In this document: one piece after another, positions 23,901 through 32,765 of the stretch
Position numbering within the stretch: the first letter of the stretch is position 1
How the letters are laid out: each line of letters begins with the position of its first letter
Source: Acidobacteriota bacterium
GTDB lineage: Bacteria; Acidobacteriota; Blastocatellia; UBA7656
DNA length: 64,000 nt
Assembly: GCA_038040445.1 (NCBI GenBank)
Contig: JBBPIG010000006.1
Coordinates: 62,001-126,000, forward strand
Direction: 5' to 3'
Made by a program: the position numbers and the translations under genes
Notes under the pieces: generated by a model
Told to the model about the DNA's origin: nothing
The model's database searches: none
Seen by the model: only the letters and a program-made list of their open reading frames with translations

Positions 23901-24536
23901 ATGGCGCGCAAAGCGGCTAAGACAAAGAGCAAGTCTATCTACGGCATTCATCCGAGCGTCGCGATGGTTCAGAAGGCGATCCACAATCTGCCAGCCAAGA
24001 CCGGCAGAAGTCTGGATTCGTGGCTCAAGTTCATCAAGAAGTCCGGCCCAAAAACTGAGAAGGAGCGGCGTGAGTGGCTCAAGACGGAACACGGGCTCGG
24101 GACCAACTACGCGGGGTGGCTTGCCGAGAGAGCCGAAGGCAAGGGCGGCGAAGAGGGAGATCCCGAAGCTTACTTGAGAGCGGCCGAGCGCTACGTTGAG
24201 AAAATGTTCGAGGGGAAGAAGGAGTCGTTGCGTCCGATCTACGACGCGCTGCTCAAGCTTGGGCTCTCCATTGGCAAGGAAGCGAAGGCATGTCCCTGCC
24301 AGACCATCGTCCCGCTCTATCGTAACCACGTGTTCGCGCAGATCAAACCGATTACTCAGACGCGAATCGACATCGGCTTCGCGCTTGGAGATATGAAAGG
24401 CGGCGGGCGGCTGATTGACACCGGCGGATTCGCGAAGAAGGATCGCATAACGCACCGCATACCGATTACGTCGGTCGAAGAAATCGACGATGACGTGAAG
24501 CGCTGGCTCAAGGTTGCCTACGATCGCGACGCTTAA
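23901..24536 (+). CDS. DUF4287 / DUF5655 domain protein
   Basis: 211 residues; ATG at 23901 after GGGAGG. The N-terminal half (SIYGIHPSVAMVQKAIHNLP, TGRSLDSWLKFIKKSGP, EKERREWLKTEHGLG) is DUF4287. The C-terminal half (EAYLRAAERYVEKMFE, LKLGLSIGKEAKACPCQTIV, IDIGFALGDMKGGGRLIDTG) is DUF5655, a small transport-like fold. These two domains often occur together in soil bacteria; the function is not known. It is followed at once by a heptamer array. Confidence 0.88.
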   Translation: MARKAAKTKSKSIYGIHPSVAMVQKAIHNLPAKTGRSLDSWLKFIKKSGPKTEKERREWLKTEHGLGTNYAGWLAERAEGKGGEEGDPEAYLRAAERYVEKMFEGKKESLRPIYDALLKLGLSIGKEAKACPCQTIVPLYRNHVFAQIKPITQTRIDIGFALGDMKGGGRLIDTGGFAKKDRITHRIPITSVEEIDDDVKRWLKVAYDRDA

Positions 24537-24620
24537 ATCTGCAATCTGCAATAATCTGCAATCTGCAATATGAAATCTGCAATCTGCAATAATCTGCAAT
24601 CTGCAATATGAAATCTGAAA
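24537..24620. repeat. Heptamer repeat array, ATCTGCA type
   Basis: Repeated ATCTGCA with ATA and ATATGAA interruptions, a 7-base period in blocks, on one strand only. It starts one base after the stop of the DUF4287 gene. The following 140 bases hold a CGGCT-G-AGCCG hairpin and no gene. Confidence 0.8.
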
Positions 24621-24760
24621 TTCCCCTCCTGCTCGGCAATGACACGGCTGAGCCGAAATCTCCTCGCGGGCAAGGCAACACCCGGGCAAGCTCCTGTCAT
24701 CCCAACACCGCCGAAAAATCATCTTTCCACTTCTAACACGAACCACGCTCAGGAGGGAGT

Positions 24761-25549
24761 ATGAAAAGACGCATCGTCACCGCTTTGGCGGCCGCTATGT
24801 TGATTGCCATCATCGCGCCGCTCTTGGAGTCCGCGGCACTGGCGGCGCAGAAAAAGCGAACCTGCAATTGCAAACCGGCGTTGAGTCGAAGAACCCGGAG
24901 CAAGGCGCGCGCGCAAACCGCCGCGACGCTGGCTTCGCAAAATGGCGGGGCCAACGCTGCGGTTGTGGGGCCGGTTTTCGCCACTTACACATTGCCCCAG
25001 AACCAATATTTCCGCCTCAGAATGAACCAGACTCTTAACAGCGGGACGTCGCGTGTAGGAGATCGCTTCCAGTCCACCGTCACGACTCCCGTCTATGCTG
25101 GCGGAGTGGAAGTCGTCCCCGCGCGCTCGATCGTCGAAGGCCGGGTGACCTCAGTCTCTCCGGCTCGCACGCGTGGGCGCGAAGGACAGCTCGGAATGCA
25201 GTTCGAGTCGGTTGTCCTGCCTGATGGAACCAGGTATCAGCTCGACGGCGCGCTGACCGAGCTACAAGACACACGCGCCGGTAACGTCGATGCTGAAAAC
25301 GAAGTGAGCGGCAAGTCATCCGACAAACGTAATGTCGCCTATGTCGGCGGCGGGACCGTCGGCGGCGCCGTGCTCGGCGGCGCAATCGGCGGCGGCAAGG
25401 GCGCCGGCATCGGAGCGATCATTGGAGCCGGAGCCGGCGTAGCCGGAGTAATGCTCACAAAAGGAAGCGAAGCAGAGCTCAGAAGCGGTACCGAAATAGG
25501 TATGGTCACAACTCGGCCGATTACGTTCTCCGTTCGGTCAGATCGATGA
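24761..25549 (+). CDS. Secreted protein with glycine-zipper region
   Basis: 262 residues; AGGAGGGAGT directly precedes the ATG. Signal peptide (1-28), a basic, Cys-containing linker, then a beta-rich segment (FRLRMNQTLNSGTSRVGDRF, ARSIVEGRVTSVSPA, LGMQFESVVLPDGTRYQLDG) similar to the TrbI/conjugal-type surface domain seen in many acidobacterial proteins. Near the end is a strongly Gly-rich zipper (about 195-235, GGGTVGGAVLGGAIGGGKGA) that could insert in a membrane. Role unknown. A terminator follows. Confidence 0.75.
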   Translation: MKRRIVTALAAAMLIAIIAPLLESAALAAQKKRTCNCKPALSRRTRSKARAQTAATLASQNGGANAAVVGPVFATYTLPQNQYFRLRMNQTLNSGTSRVGDRFQSTVTTPVYAGGVEVVPARSIVEGRVTSVSPARTRGREGQLGMQFESVVLPDGTRYQLDGALTELQDTRAGNVDAENEVSGKSSDKRNVAYVGGGTVGGAVLGGAIGGGKGAGIGAIIGAGAGVAGVMLTKGSEAELRSGTEIGMVTTRPITFSVRSDR

Positions 25550-25595
25550 TTGATTGAGAGAAAACTCTCGTCATTCTGACTTTGCCAAGTATTAT

Positions 25596-25632
25596 GCCGC
25601 GCCCGGTTAGTCGAAGAGGGCGCGGCGTTTTT
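25596..25632 (+). terminator. Rho-independent terminator
   Basis: GCCGCGCCC (25596-25604) pairs with GGGCGCGGC (25618-25626), followed by GTTTTT. It lies 45 bases after the glycine-zipper gene. Confidence 0.9.
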
Positions 25633-25733
25633 GTGCTCGCTGCCGTTTGCCTCACCTGACCTATCTCTCCATCGGTACGTTAGTCATCTCTCTCCCCGTG
25701 GTACCCATCGCTTCGGCTTTCATTCCTGATGCA

Positions 25734-25750
25734 GTCCCCAAAATGGGGAC
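25734..25750. promoter_or_regulatory. Palindrome GTCCCC-AAAAT-GGGGAC, possible activator site
   Basis: A perfect six-bp inverted repeat, 55 bases upstream of the sigma-54-like promoter at 25805-25820. A second palindrome, TTTCGCT-T-AGCGAAA, lies at about 25758-25772. Their position fits an enhancer-binding protein site; the binder is unknown. Confidence 0.45.
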
Positions 25751-25804
25751 ACGATGTTTCGCTTAGCGAAAACTTCTCTTAACCCCACTCACCTTCAGTA
25801 ACAT

Positions 25805-25820
25805 TGGCATCATCCTTGCC
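25805..25820 (+). promoter_or_regulatory. Candidate sigma-54 (-24/-12) promoter
   Basis: TGGCAT-N5-TTGCC matches the sigma-54 consensus (TGGCAC-N5-TTGCW) at the invariant GG and GC with exact spacing. It stands 82 bases upstream of the metalloprotease start. The 350-base spacer holds no gene. Confidence 0.5.
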
Positions 25821-25901
25821 TCAATTGGAGCGGCCCTCACTGGATTTACTTCTGTTCCAACACGATTTTTCTGCACAACGAAGTGCAATCAGGAATGCAT
25901 T

Positions 25902-27650
25902 ATGTTCAAACGAAGACTCCATATCCTTTCACTAGCGGGATGCCTCTTGGTTCTCGCTTATGGTGAAGCAGCACTTGCTACGACTGCGGTAGTTCCGAGA
26001 GACAGCGAGATGGTTGTCGAATCCCGCGCGATTGTCATCGGCAGAGTGATCGAGCTCTCGACCGGCGTGGACGCCGGCACCGACGTTGTTTATACCTATG
26101 TTCGCTTACAAGTGAACACGGTGCTGAAAGGCATGATCTCCGAGCGTGAGATAGTGCTGAAGGAGATGGGCGGAGAGACGCGCGATCGAGGCACGCAGAT
26201 CTTCGGAATGCCGAGATTCGATGCCGGGCAGGAAGTTCTCTTGTACCTCAACACCTGGCCCGACGGAGCGCTGCGAGTTCATCAGGGCTTCCTGGGGAAG
26301 TTCAACATCATCCGCGATTCCTCCACCGGGCGCGCTTTTGTCGAACGCCAGTTGGAAGGCGAAAACGTCGTCATCATGGGCGGTTCGGGGGACAACGGGA
26401 TCAATCGCAGCGAACTTGGCGCTTACACTCAGATGGTAGAAAGCTTGATTGCCGCGAACCGAAAGGGGATGCGCAATTTCGAGCAGAGGTACTATTCAGA
26501 CGTTCCGGTGCTTGCTCAGCCCGTCGAGTTTCAGTCAACGCTTCCCGGTATGGAGTTCACTCCTCAATGGGTGCTTCTGAACCCGACTAGTCCTTCGCGC
26601 TGGTTCGAGCCAGACAGCAATCAAGCGGTAGTCTTCTATGTCAATCCAACGGGCGCGCCGAGCTTCTTCCAACTGGAAAATGACATCCGGGCGGTGATGA
26701 ATGCGTGGACCACTGCGGGCGGTTCTCTTCGCCTGACCTACGGCGGCACAACGGGCGGCTGCGGAGTTCAAGTCGCCGATGGGGCCAACACGATTTCGTT
26801 CAATAACTGTGACAACTACTTCGCGGCGTCGCAAAGCTGCTCGGGGTTGCTCGCCGTGTCCGGCATCGTAAGATACTTGCCGAACACCACGAAGAACATC
26901 GGCGGCACCAAATACGGCAAGGCAGTCGAAGCCAATATGTCGTTCAATCCTTACGCACTTTGTAACTTTACGAATCGTTGCCAATTTCAAGAAGTGGCCA
27001 CTCACGAGATGGGACACGCGCTCGGGCTCGGCCATTCATCCGATACAAGCGCGACGATGGCGGCTTATGTTCACTTCGACAATCGGTGCGCATCGCTGAC
27101 ACCCGACGACGTTCGCGGCATCACCACCGTATATCCCGGAGGAACAGGAGTAGGACGGTTGAGCATCATGACGTCCGAGCTCCCCACTGCCAACGTAGAC
27201 CGCGACTACGCCGTAAGTCTGGAGGCAAGCGGCGGAACGGGCGGCTACCATTGGGATCTTGTTGGCGGGCAAATGCCTCCCGGTGTGCAGATGGGGATGA
27301 GCGGGTTCCTGTTTGGAAGGACCAGCGTGTCCGGGAACTTCGAGGTAGTCGCCCAGGTCCGGGATTCATCGGGCAACACTTCACAAAGCTCATTTACGCT
27401 TGTGGTGAGACCGCCCGGTCTTGGCCCGGCTATCACAGGAGCTCTGTTCAAAAAGAAGAAAGTATTTGTTTCCGGAACCGACTTTCAAACTGACGCGACG
27501 GTCTACGTCGACGGTGAAGGTCTGTGGGCCACACTGGACGGAACTATGTTGATAACCCAGAAGAGAAAACAGAAGCCGGGAGTTCACCAGGTTTACGTGG
27601 TCAATCCCGACGGCAAGCAATCAAACGTGTTCCAATTCGTTGTCGAGTAA
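25902..27650 (+). CDS. Secreted matrixin-type zinc metalloprotease
   Basis: 582 residues with a signal peptide (about 1-26). The N-terminal part is a beta-rich acidobacterial domain (SRAIVIGRVIELSTG). The catalytic domain follows (about 240-420) with ATHEMGHALGLGHSSDTSAT: the three His and Glu of the metzincin motif, with an M at the expected Met-turn place. Then comes a putative-Ig domain (about 425-505, ASGGTGGYHWDLVGGQMPPG) and a TIG-like C-terminal domain (VFVSGTDFQTDATVYVDGEG). It probably degrades proteins outside the cell. A sigma-54-like promoter and palindromes precede it. Confidence 0.9.
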   Translation: MFKRRLHILSLAGCLLVLAYGEAALATTAVVPRDSEMVVESRAIVIGRVIELSTGVDAGTDVVYTYVRLQVNTVLKGMISEREIVLKEMGGETRDRGTQIFGMPRFDAGQEVLLYLNTWPDGALRVHQGFLGKFNIIRDSSTGRAFVERQLEGENVVIMGGSGDNGINRSELGAYTQMVESLIAANRKGMRNFEQRYYSDVPVLAQPVEFQSTLPGMEFTPQWVLLNPTSPSRWFEPDSNQAVVFYVNPTGAPSFFQLENDIRAVMNAWTTAGGSLRLTYGGTTGGCGVQVADGANTISFNNCDNYFAASQSCSGLLAVSGIVRYLPNTTKNIGGTKYGKAVEANMSFNPYALCNFTNRCQFQEVATHEMGHALGLGHSSDTSATMAAYVHFDNRCASLTPDDVRGITTVYPGGTGVGRLSIMTSELPTANVDRDYAVSLEASGGTGGYHWDLVGGQMPPGVQMGMSGFLFGRTSVSGNFEVVAQVRDSSGNTSQSSFTLVVRPPGLGPAITGALFKKKKVFVSGTDFQTDATVYVDGEGLWATLDGTMLITQKRKQKPGVHQVYVVNPDGKQSNVFQFVVE

Positions 27651-27657
27651 CCGGTGT

Positions 27658-27845
27658 GCCGCTGAACCCTTTGAGGTAAGCCCCGGCGCGGCTTCATGGG
27701 TTCAGCGGCCATCTGGCCCATTCATACGGTTCGTCGAGGCAACCCGTACGGGGGTCTTAGTGAATCTAACTGACAGGCAACGACCCGATTAAATAACGCT
27801 GGTAGAATCGTCCTTTCGAGGCAGTCCGACACGCGGGTCGTTGCC
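27658..27845. terminator. Two hairpins between convergent genes
   Basis: GCCGCTGAACCC / GGGTTCAGCGGC (27658-27669, 27698-27709) and GGCAACGACCCG / CGGGTCGTTGCC (27776-27787, 27834-27845) are perfect 12-bp inverted repeats in the gap between the metalloprotease and purN. There is no U-tract, so these are folding or REP-type elements rather than classical terminators. Confidence 0.5.
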
Positions 27846-27883
27846 ATAATCTTTCCAGATCGACTGCAAATCCACTTCTAACC

Positions 27884-28486
27884 TCAGAAAAACGTTCGCT
27901 GGCCTTCAACGCGGAAGCCTTTGCTCAGCACACGCGCGGCGGCTTCGGGATAGATACGATGCTCATATTCGAGTATTCGCGCCGACAGTGTCTCGACCGT
28001 ATCATCATCGAAGACTTCGACGGCGCGCTGCATCACGATCGGACCATGGTCAAGTTGTTCGTCGACTATGTGCACGGTGCAGCCGGTGAACTTGACGCCT
28101 TGCTCGAGCGCTTGCCGCTGCGCGTCGATGCCGGGAAAAGCGGGCAAGAGCGAAGGGTGGATGTTCAGAATCCGATTCTCGAACGCGCGCACAAACTGAG
28201 GGCTGAGTAGTCTCATATAACCCGCGAGACATACGAGCGAAACGTCTCGACGCTTCAGCTCGGCACAGATCTCGCCGTCGTGCTCTTCGCGCGTTCGGTT
28301 CTTGTGGCTGATGACCAGCGTCTCAACGCCGCGATCCTGTGCCTTCGCTAGCCCGGGAGCTGACTTGACGTTGCTGACTACTACCGCGGCTTCGGCATCG
28401 AGGCGGCCCTCGCGGATCGCGTCAAGCAGGGCTACCATGTTTGATCCGCGGCCGGATATTAGAATGGCGATTCTGGGCTTTGCCAT
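27884..28486 (-). CDS. purN: PurN, phosphoribosylglycinamide formyltransferase
   Basis: Third step of purine synthesis: it transfers a formyl group from 10-formyl-tetrahydrofolate to GAR. 200 residues from the ATG at 28486 (MAKPRIAILISGRGSNMVAL). Phosphate-binding SGRGSN, the segment LAGYMRLLSPQFV, the catalytic triad region LNIHPSLLPAFPG (Asn, His) and IVDEQLDHGPIVMQ (Asp) are all present. Other pur genes are not in the window. It is followed 70 bases upstream by the unrelated 28558-29508 gene in the same direction. Confidence 0.95.
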   Translation of the reverse strand: MAKPRIAILISGRGSNMVALLDAIREGRLDAEAAVVVSNVKSAPGLAKAQDRGVETLVISHKNRTREEHDGEICAELKRRDVSLVCLAGYMRLLSPQFVRAFENRILNIHPSLLPAFPGIDAQRQALEQGVKFTGCTVHIVDEQLDHGPIVMQRAVEVFDDDTVETLSARILEYEHRIYPEAAARVLSKGFRVEGQRTFF

Positions 28487-28557
28487 GTCGCGCGGAAAAT
28501 ACCGCAAGGCTTACGGACACGCAAGAGACTTCCTATTCCCCTCGTTCGGATAGTAGA

Positions 28558-29508
28558 TCAAGTTCCGTTGATAACAGAGGCGGCAAGCAGCGGAATCATT
28601 ATCTCGTGGTGTCCGACAAACGAAAACCCACGCCCGCTGCCGGCCACCGGGCGTCGCACCACATTCGTCAGCGGGCGATACTGCTGAATGAAATCGAAGT
28701 TAGCGGTGTAGAAGTCTTGCAGCTTGAATCCCAGGTTTCGAACGACGGTTACTGTCTTTAAGAAAACTTCCGGCAACACAACCGCCGACCCTAGATTCAA
28801 GTAGACGCCGCCATCGTCAAGGTCTCGCACAAGCGAACACAGGAGCCGGAAATCATGTAGAGTCGTTTTACCTGTGCTTGCTCCGTCCGCCGAAGGGTGT
28901 ATGTGAACGATGTCCGTTCCAATAGCGACGTGTACTGTGACCGGGATCCGCGCTTCATATGCCGCGTGAAGCAGTGACTTCTCGGCGTGTGCCGGCCCCG
29001 TGAGCTGAAGCTGGCGGCCGATCGCTTCTCCCATTCCGATGTTGTCTTTTGCTCCGGCAGTGACTGCTTCGTTGATTATGCGGCCGGTTTCTTCCGCCAT
29101 GCCAAAGGTACCTGCGCCGAGCGTTGCATCCACGTCCTCCGAAGTCGCGCCCACAAGCGCGATCTCGAAATCGTGAATCATAGCCGAGCCGTTCATAGCG
29201 AACCCGGTCACGTAGCCGCGCTGCATCAGATCAATCAACATGGGAGCGAGGCCGGTCTTGATCACATGGCCGCCGAGCCCGACGATGATCGCGCGGCCCT
29301 TTTGCTTTGCTTCTCTGATCAGCCCGGCAAGCTCGCGCAGTTCACGCGCGGCCAGAATGTTTGGCAGGCCGTCCAGAAAGCCCTTTAGCGATGAACTGTC
29401 TTGAGCCGGCTTAGCGAAGTCAGCCGTGGTCACCTTGCTCGGACGTGAAGCCAGCGGATAGGTAGCAATCCGGGAGAGATCGATTGGCTCGGTTTTGTAT
29501 CGCGACAT
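28558..29508 (-). CDS. Conserved protein, deoxyhypusine-synthase-like fold (uncertain)
   Basis: 316 residues, soluble. Conserved-looking blocks: AIIVGLGGHVIKTGLAPMLI, VTGFAMNGSAMIHDFEIALV, IPVTVHVAIGTDIVHIHPSA, VYLNLGSAVVLPEVFLKTVT and VGHHEIMIPLLAASVI. I recall this family beside gmhA in heptose clusters and as distant relatives of deoxyhypusine synthase (Rossmann-type NAD-binding), but the function is not established. It lies 30 bases after gmhA in the same direction, suggesting a joint role. Confidence 0.7.
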   Translation of the reverse strand: MSRYKTEPIDLSRIATYPLASRPSKVTTADFAKPAQDSSSLKGFLDGLPNILAARELRELAGLIREAKQKGRAIIVGLGGHVIKTGLAPMLIDLMQRGYVTGFAMNGSAMIHDFEIALVGATSEDVDATLGAGTFGMAEETGRIINEAVTAGAKDNIGMGEAIGRQLQLTGPAHAEKSLLHAAYEARIPVTVHVAIGTDIVHIHPSADGASTGKTTLHDFRLLCSLVRDLDDGGVYLNLGSAVVLPEVFLKTVTVVRNLGFKLQDFYTANFDFIQQYRPLTNVVRRPVAGSGRGFSFVGHHEIMIPLLAASVINGT

Positions 29509-29538
29509 AATGGTATTGATCCAATTGGTCCTTCCGTC

Positions 29539-30120
29539 CTATCGCTTGGTTCCGTATAGCGCGTCCTCAACCAGTTCGCACAGGATGTGTCCAATCGTGA
29601 TATGAGTCTCTTGAATCCGCTGCGTTGAGTGAGCATTTACCACGAGAGCGATGTCTACTGCAGCCGCGAGCTTGCCCCCGTTGCGGCCGGCGAGAGCTAA
29701 CGTCCGGATGCCAAGCTCGCGTGCGGCCTCGACCGCTCGCAAGACGTTCGGCGAGTTGCCGCTCGTGGAGATCGCAAGAGCCACATCACCCTTCCGGCCC
29801 AACGCTCGCAACTGCCGCTCGAACAATTCGTCGAACGACGAATCGTTCCCGACAGAAGTAAGAATCGAGGTGTCCGTCGTAAGCGCTATCGCCGCTATGG
29901 GCGGGCGGTCGTAGTTGAGGCGGTTCACAAGCTCGGCGGCGATGTGCTGAGCGTCAGCCGCCGAGCCGCCGTTCCCGAAGATCAGCATTTTGCCGCCTGC
30001 TTTGATTGCGGAGATTACGAGTTCGGCTGCGCGCGCAACGGTCTCAGCGTGAGCCTCGAAGAATGCCTTATTGGTTTCGATGCTTTCGCGCGCGATCTGA
30101 TGAATGCGTTCTGTCGTCAC
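29539..30120 (-). CDS. gmhA: GmhA-type sedoheptulose-7-phosphate isomerase (SIS domain)
   Basis: 193 residues. A SIS sugar-phosphate isomerase fold with IFGNGGSAADAQHIAAELVN, ALTTDTSILTSVGNDSSFDE, LAISTSGNSPNVLRAVEAA and ETHITIGHILCELVEDAL, matching GmhA. It makes D-glycero-D-manno-heptose-7-phosphate for lipopolysaccharide or glycan heptose. No hldE or waaD neighbour is in the window. It is divergent from rpsU. Confidence 0.92.
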   Translation of the reverse strand: MTTERIHQIARESIETNKAFFEAHAETVARAAELVISAIKAGGKMLIFGNGGSAADAQHIAAELVNRLNYDRPPIAAIALTTDTSILTSVGNDSSFDELFERQLRALGRKGDVALAISTSGNSPNVLRAVEAARELGIRTLALAGRNGGKLAAAVDIALVVNAHSTQRIQETHITIGHILCELVEDALYGTKR

Positions 30121-30195
30121 AGCGGTGTAGTCTATTGGCTGGCCATGGATAAGACAAGCTTGCCGTAGTTGACGAAACGGGCCGGTTCCTGAAGA

Positions 30196-30224
30196 TTGAC
30201 ACTCGCAATGCTCGTTGTGTAAGC
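30196..30224 (+). promoter_or_regulatory. Promoter of rpsU
   Basis: A perfect TTGACA (30196-30201) with a 17-base spacer to GTAAGC (30219-30224), 32 bases before the rpsU start. Good -35, weak -10. Confidence 0.55.
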
Positions 30225-30256
30225 TTTTCGCTCGGTAAAGGAAACGGAGGTTCTGA

Positions 30257-30466
30257 GTGGCACAAGTAAAGGTTCACGATAACGAGAGCATCGAAAGCGC
30301 AATCCGTCGCTTCAAGCGACAAGTAGCCCGCGAAGGAATCATCACTGACACCAAGAAGCACGCCTTCTATTTAAAGCCCGGCGAACGCAAACGCCTGAAG
30401 TCACAGGTTGCCAGGCGTCGAGCCAGAAAGAGCCTTCGAAAGCGGAACGTAACCCACGAAGAGTGA
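30257..30466 (+). CDS. rpsU: Ribosomal protein S21
   Basis: A 69-residue basic protein of the small ribosomal subunit: MAQVKVHDNESIESAIRRFK, ending RRRARKSLRKRNVTHEE. S21 helps start translation. The start codon is GTG at 30257 with GGAGG eight bases upstream. It is followed a few bases after its stop by a heptamer array. Confidence 0.96.
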   Translation: MAQVKVHDNESIESAIRRFKRQVAREGIITDTKKHAFYLKPGERKRLKSQVARRRARKSLRKRNVTHEE

Positions 30467-30470
30467 AAGA

Positions 30471-30563
30471 ACAGAGGTCAGAAATCAGAGGGCAGAAGTC
30501 AGACATCAGAGGTCGGCAGTCCGCTGACGTCCGACTCTGACCTCTGACCTCTGACCTCTGCTT
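30471..30563. repeat. Heptamer repeat array, TCAGARR type
   Basis: Left arm TCAGAAA TCAGAGG GCAGAAG TCAGACA TCAGAGG, then a complementary right arm of CTCTGAC units. It fills the gap between the stop codons of the convergent genes rpsU and the HEAT protein and could act as a bidirectional hairpin. Confidence 0.9.
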
Positions 30564-30565
30564 TC

Positions 30566-31342
30566 CTAGTCCGGAGAAGCCATTAATCTCTGAAGTGCTT
30601 CCTTCATCTGCGAGCGCGTTTCTTCGTCTTTCTCATTCGCTACGGCTTCACTAAGCGCCTGTACCGCAAGCTTGTCGCCGATGTCCGCGAGCGCAAGCGC
30701 CGCCGCCAGCTTTACCATCCTATACTCGTCCTTGAGCGTCTGGATAAGATGCGCCACCGCTTTCTTGTCGCGAAGGTCGCCAAGGGCCGCCGCTACCGCC
30801 GACCTCACGTCAGGGGCCTCGTCTCTGAGCGCCGAGATCAAAGCGGGCACGGCGCGCGCTTCCTTCAACGAACCGAGCCCCATTGCAGCAGCCCCGCGAA
30901 CCGTCGAATTGCCATCCTTGAGAGCGCCCGTCAACGCGTCGACCGCGCGCGCCTCGCCCAGTTGACCGAGCACTCTCGCCGCCGCGGCGCGTACGAATGA
31001 AACCTCGTCATTGAGCATCGAGATCAGCGGTTCGACTGCTCGCTTGTCGGCCAGTTGCCCCAGCGCATTCGCAGCGGAAGCTCGAACGTCTCCTTCCTGA
31101 TCCTTCAGCGCGGCAATCAACGGTTCAACCGCGCGCGGGTCACCAGCTTCGGCCAGTTGATCGATCGCTTCCCGGCGCTCGGCGGGCAGCCGGCTCTTGA
31201 TCCGCTCGAGTATCCGCGCGGTCTCATCATCCTTCTGCGATTTTTCTTGCACCGGCGGCGTGCTCTGTATTGCCGGGCCTGCGGAGGTCCGCGTGTGCCA
31301 GGAGACGGTTAGAACAAGTGTGAGGATGACGGCCAGCTTCAT
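30566..31342 (-). CDS. Secreted HEAT-repeat protein
   Basis: 258 residues: signal peptide (1-25), a linker, then five to six PBS-lyase-type HEAT repeats of about 31 residues (pattern AVEPLIAALKD...VRASAANALGQL...DKRAV). HEAT repeats form curved protein-binding scaffolds. These are common in acidobacterial and planctomycete periplasms. The binding partner is unknown. The stop codon abuts a heptamer array. Confidence 0.88.
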   Translation of the reverse strand: MKLAVILTLVLTVSWHTRTSAGPAIQSTPPVQEKSQKDDETARILERIKSRLPAERREAIDQLAEAGDPRAVEPLIAALKDQEGDVRASAANALGQLADKRAVEPLISMLNDEVSFVRAAAARVLGQLGEARAVDALTGALKDGNSTVRGAAAMGLGSLKEARAVPALISALRDEAPDVRSAVAAALGDLRDKKAVAHLIQTLKDEYRMVKLAAALALADIGDKLAVQALSEAVANEKDEETRSQMKEALQRLMASPD

Positions 31343-31398
31343 AGGCTAAGTCTCATATCGGATGGCGCAGACTGCGCACAGCCTGATCAGAAGTTAGT

Positions 31399-32574
31399 TT
31401 ACAACATCTCTCGCAAAAAGCTTCTTCCGGCCTGCAGGGTCAACCCGAAGTTCTCGGCTACAGTCTGCCCGATATCCGCGAGCGACGATCGAATGCCTAG
31501 ATCGACTCCGGCACGCGCGCGCCGCCCCCACGCCAGCACCGGCACGTACTCGCGCGTGTGATCCGTCGAGACATCCCCCGGGTCGCAGCCGTGGTCCGCG
31601 GTTATCATCAGCAAGTCGTCGTCGTCCATCGCTTCCTGTATTTCCGGCAACCGCGCGTCGAACTCTTCGAGCGAGCGAGCATAGCCTTCCACGTCGTTGC
31701 GATGGCCGTAGAGCATGTCAAAGTCGACAAGATTCGTGAAGATCAAACCGCGTCCGGTGGATCCGAGCGCGTGCAGCGTCTGATCTATGCTTGCGTTGTT
31801 GTTGCCGGCTTTCAATTCTTCGGTCGTTCCTCGATGGCAGAAGATCGACCCGATCTTGCCAACCGCGCTAACCGCCAGACCCGCCGACTTCACGCGATCG
31901 AGCAACGTATCCTCGGGCGGATCGATCGCGTAGTCCTGTCGCGCTTCGGTGCGGCGAAAGCTGCCTGGCTCGCCGATGAACGGCCGGGCGATCACTCGGC
32001 CTACCTCGTCCTGCCCGGTGAGTTGCCCGCGCGCGATCTCACACCATTCATAGAGTTGATCGAGCGGGACAACCTGTTCGTGCGCGGCAATCTGAAAGAC
32101 GCTATCGGCCGACGTGTAAACGATCGGTCTTCCCGTTCGAACGTGCTCTTCGCCCAGTTCCTTGATGATCTCCGTTCCCGAGGCGGCCTTGTTGCCTAAG
32201 ACCCGGCGGCCGATCGCTCGCTCAAACGGCTCGATCACACGCGGCGGAAAACCATCCGGATAGGTAGGGAAAGGGTTCGCGGTAATGATGCCGCCCATCT
32301 CCCAGTGGCCGGTGGTCGTATCCTTGCCGCGTGAGTGGGTCGCCGCTTTGCCAAAAACGCCGCTGGGGTTTTCAACTGGGTGAACCGGCAAGCTTCTGAT
32401 GTTTGCCAGACCCATCCGCTGGAGATTCGGAATGCGCACCTCTCGCGAGCCGAGCGCGTGCCCGAGCGTGTCCGCGCCTGTGTCTCCGTAGTCGGCTGCA
32501 TCGGGCATCTCACCGATGCCCACGCTATCGAGGACGACGAGGACGATTCGGTTGAAAGGGCTCTTTGAGGACAT
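31399..32574 (-). CDS. deoB: DeoB, phosphopentomutase
   Basis: Interconverts ribose-1-phosphate (or deoxyribose-1-phosphate) and the 5-phosphate in nucleoside salvage. 391 residues from the ATG at 32574 (MSSKSPFNRIVLVVLDSVGI), with GGAG upstream; a longer frame to 32631 is unlikely. The alkaline-phosphatase-superfamily metal ligands are visible: VLDSVGIGEMPDA, HSRGKDTTTGHWEMGG, DFDMLYGHRNDVEGYA and MITADHGCDPGDVSTDHTRE. No deoD or deoC is near. A weak, broken second copy lies about 0.8 kb upstream (see 33390-33537). Confidence 0.95.
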   Translation of the reverse strand: MSSKSPFNRIVLVVLDSVGIGEMPDAADYGDTGADTLGHALGSREVRIPNLQRMGLANIRSLPVHPVENPSGVFGKAATHSRGKDTTTGHWEMGGIITANPFPTYPDGFPPRVIEPFERAIGRRVLGNKAASGTEIIKELGEEHVRTGRPIVYTSADSVFQIAAHEQVVPLDQLYEWCEIARGQLTGQDEVGRVIARPFIGEPGSFRRTEARQDYAIDPPEDTLLDRVKSAGLAVSAVGKIGSIFCHRGTTEELKAGNNNASIDQTLHALGSTGRGLIFTNLVDFDMLYGHRNDVEGYARSLEEFDARLPEIQEAMDDDDLLMITADHGCDPGDVSTDHTREYVPVLAWGRRARAGVDLGIRSSLADIGQTVAENFGLTLQAGRSFLREML

Positions 32575-32765
32575 CCTTATCTCCGGTGCGATTCTAAGTC
32601 GGGCGGAACGAATTATCAACGCGCCGCCCAAAATGATCGCGATTCCTGCGAGTATGCGACACTGGCGCCGAGCCTTTGCAACCGGCGGGGCTTCTCACCG
32701 CCCGAATTGCGGCAACTCCGCCGGGTAGACTTCGCCTTGCACTGGGGGCTAAATTTGTAGCTCTT

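Noticed and set aside
24625-24760. Riboswitch in the leader of the glycine-zipper gene
   Set aside because: A CGGCT-G-AGCCG hairpin is present, but I could not match the region to any known riboswitch core.
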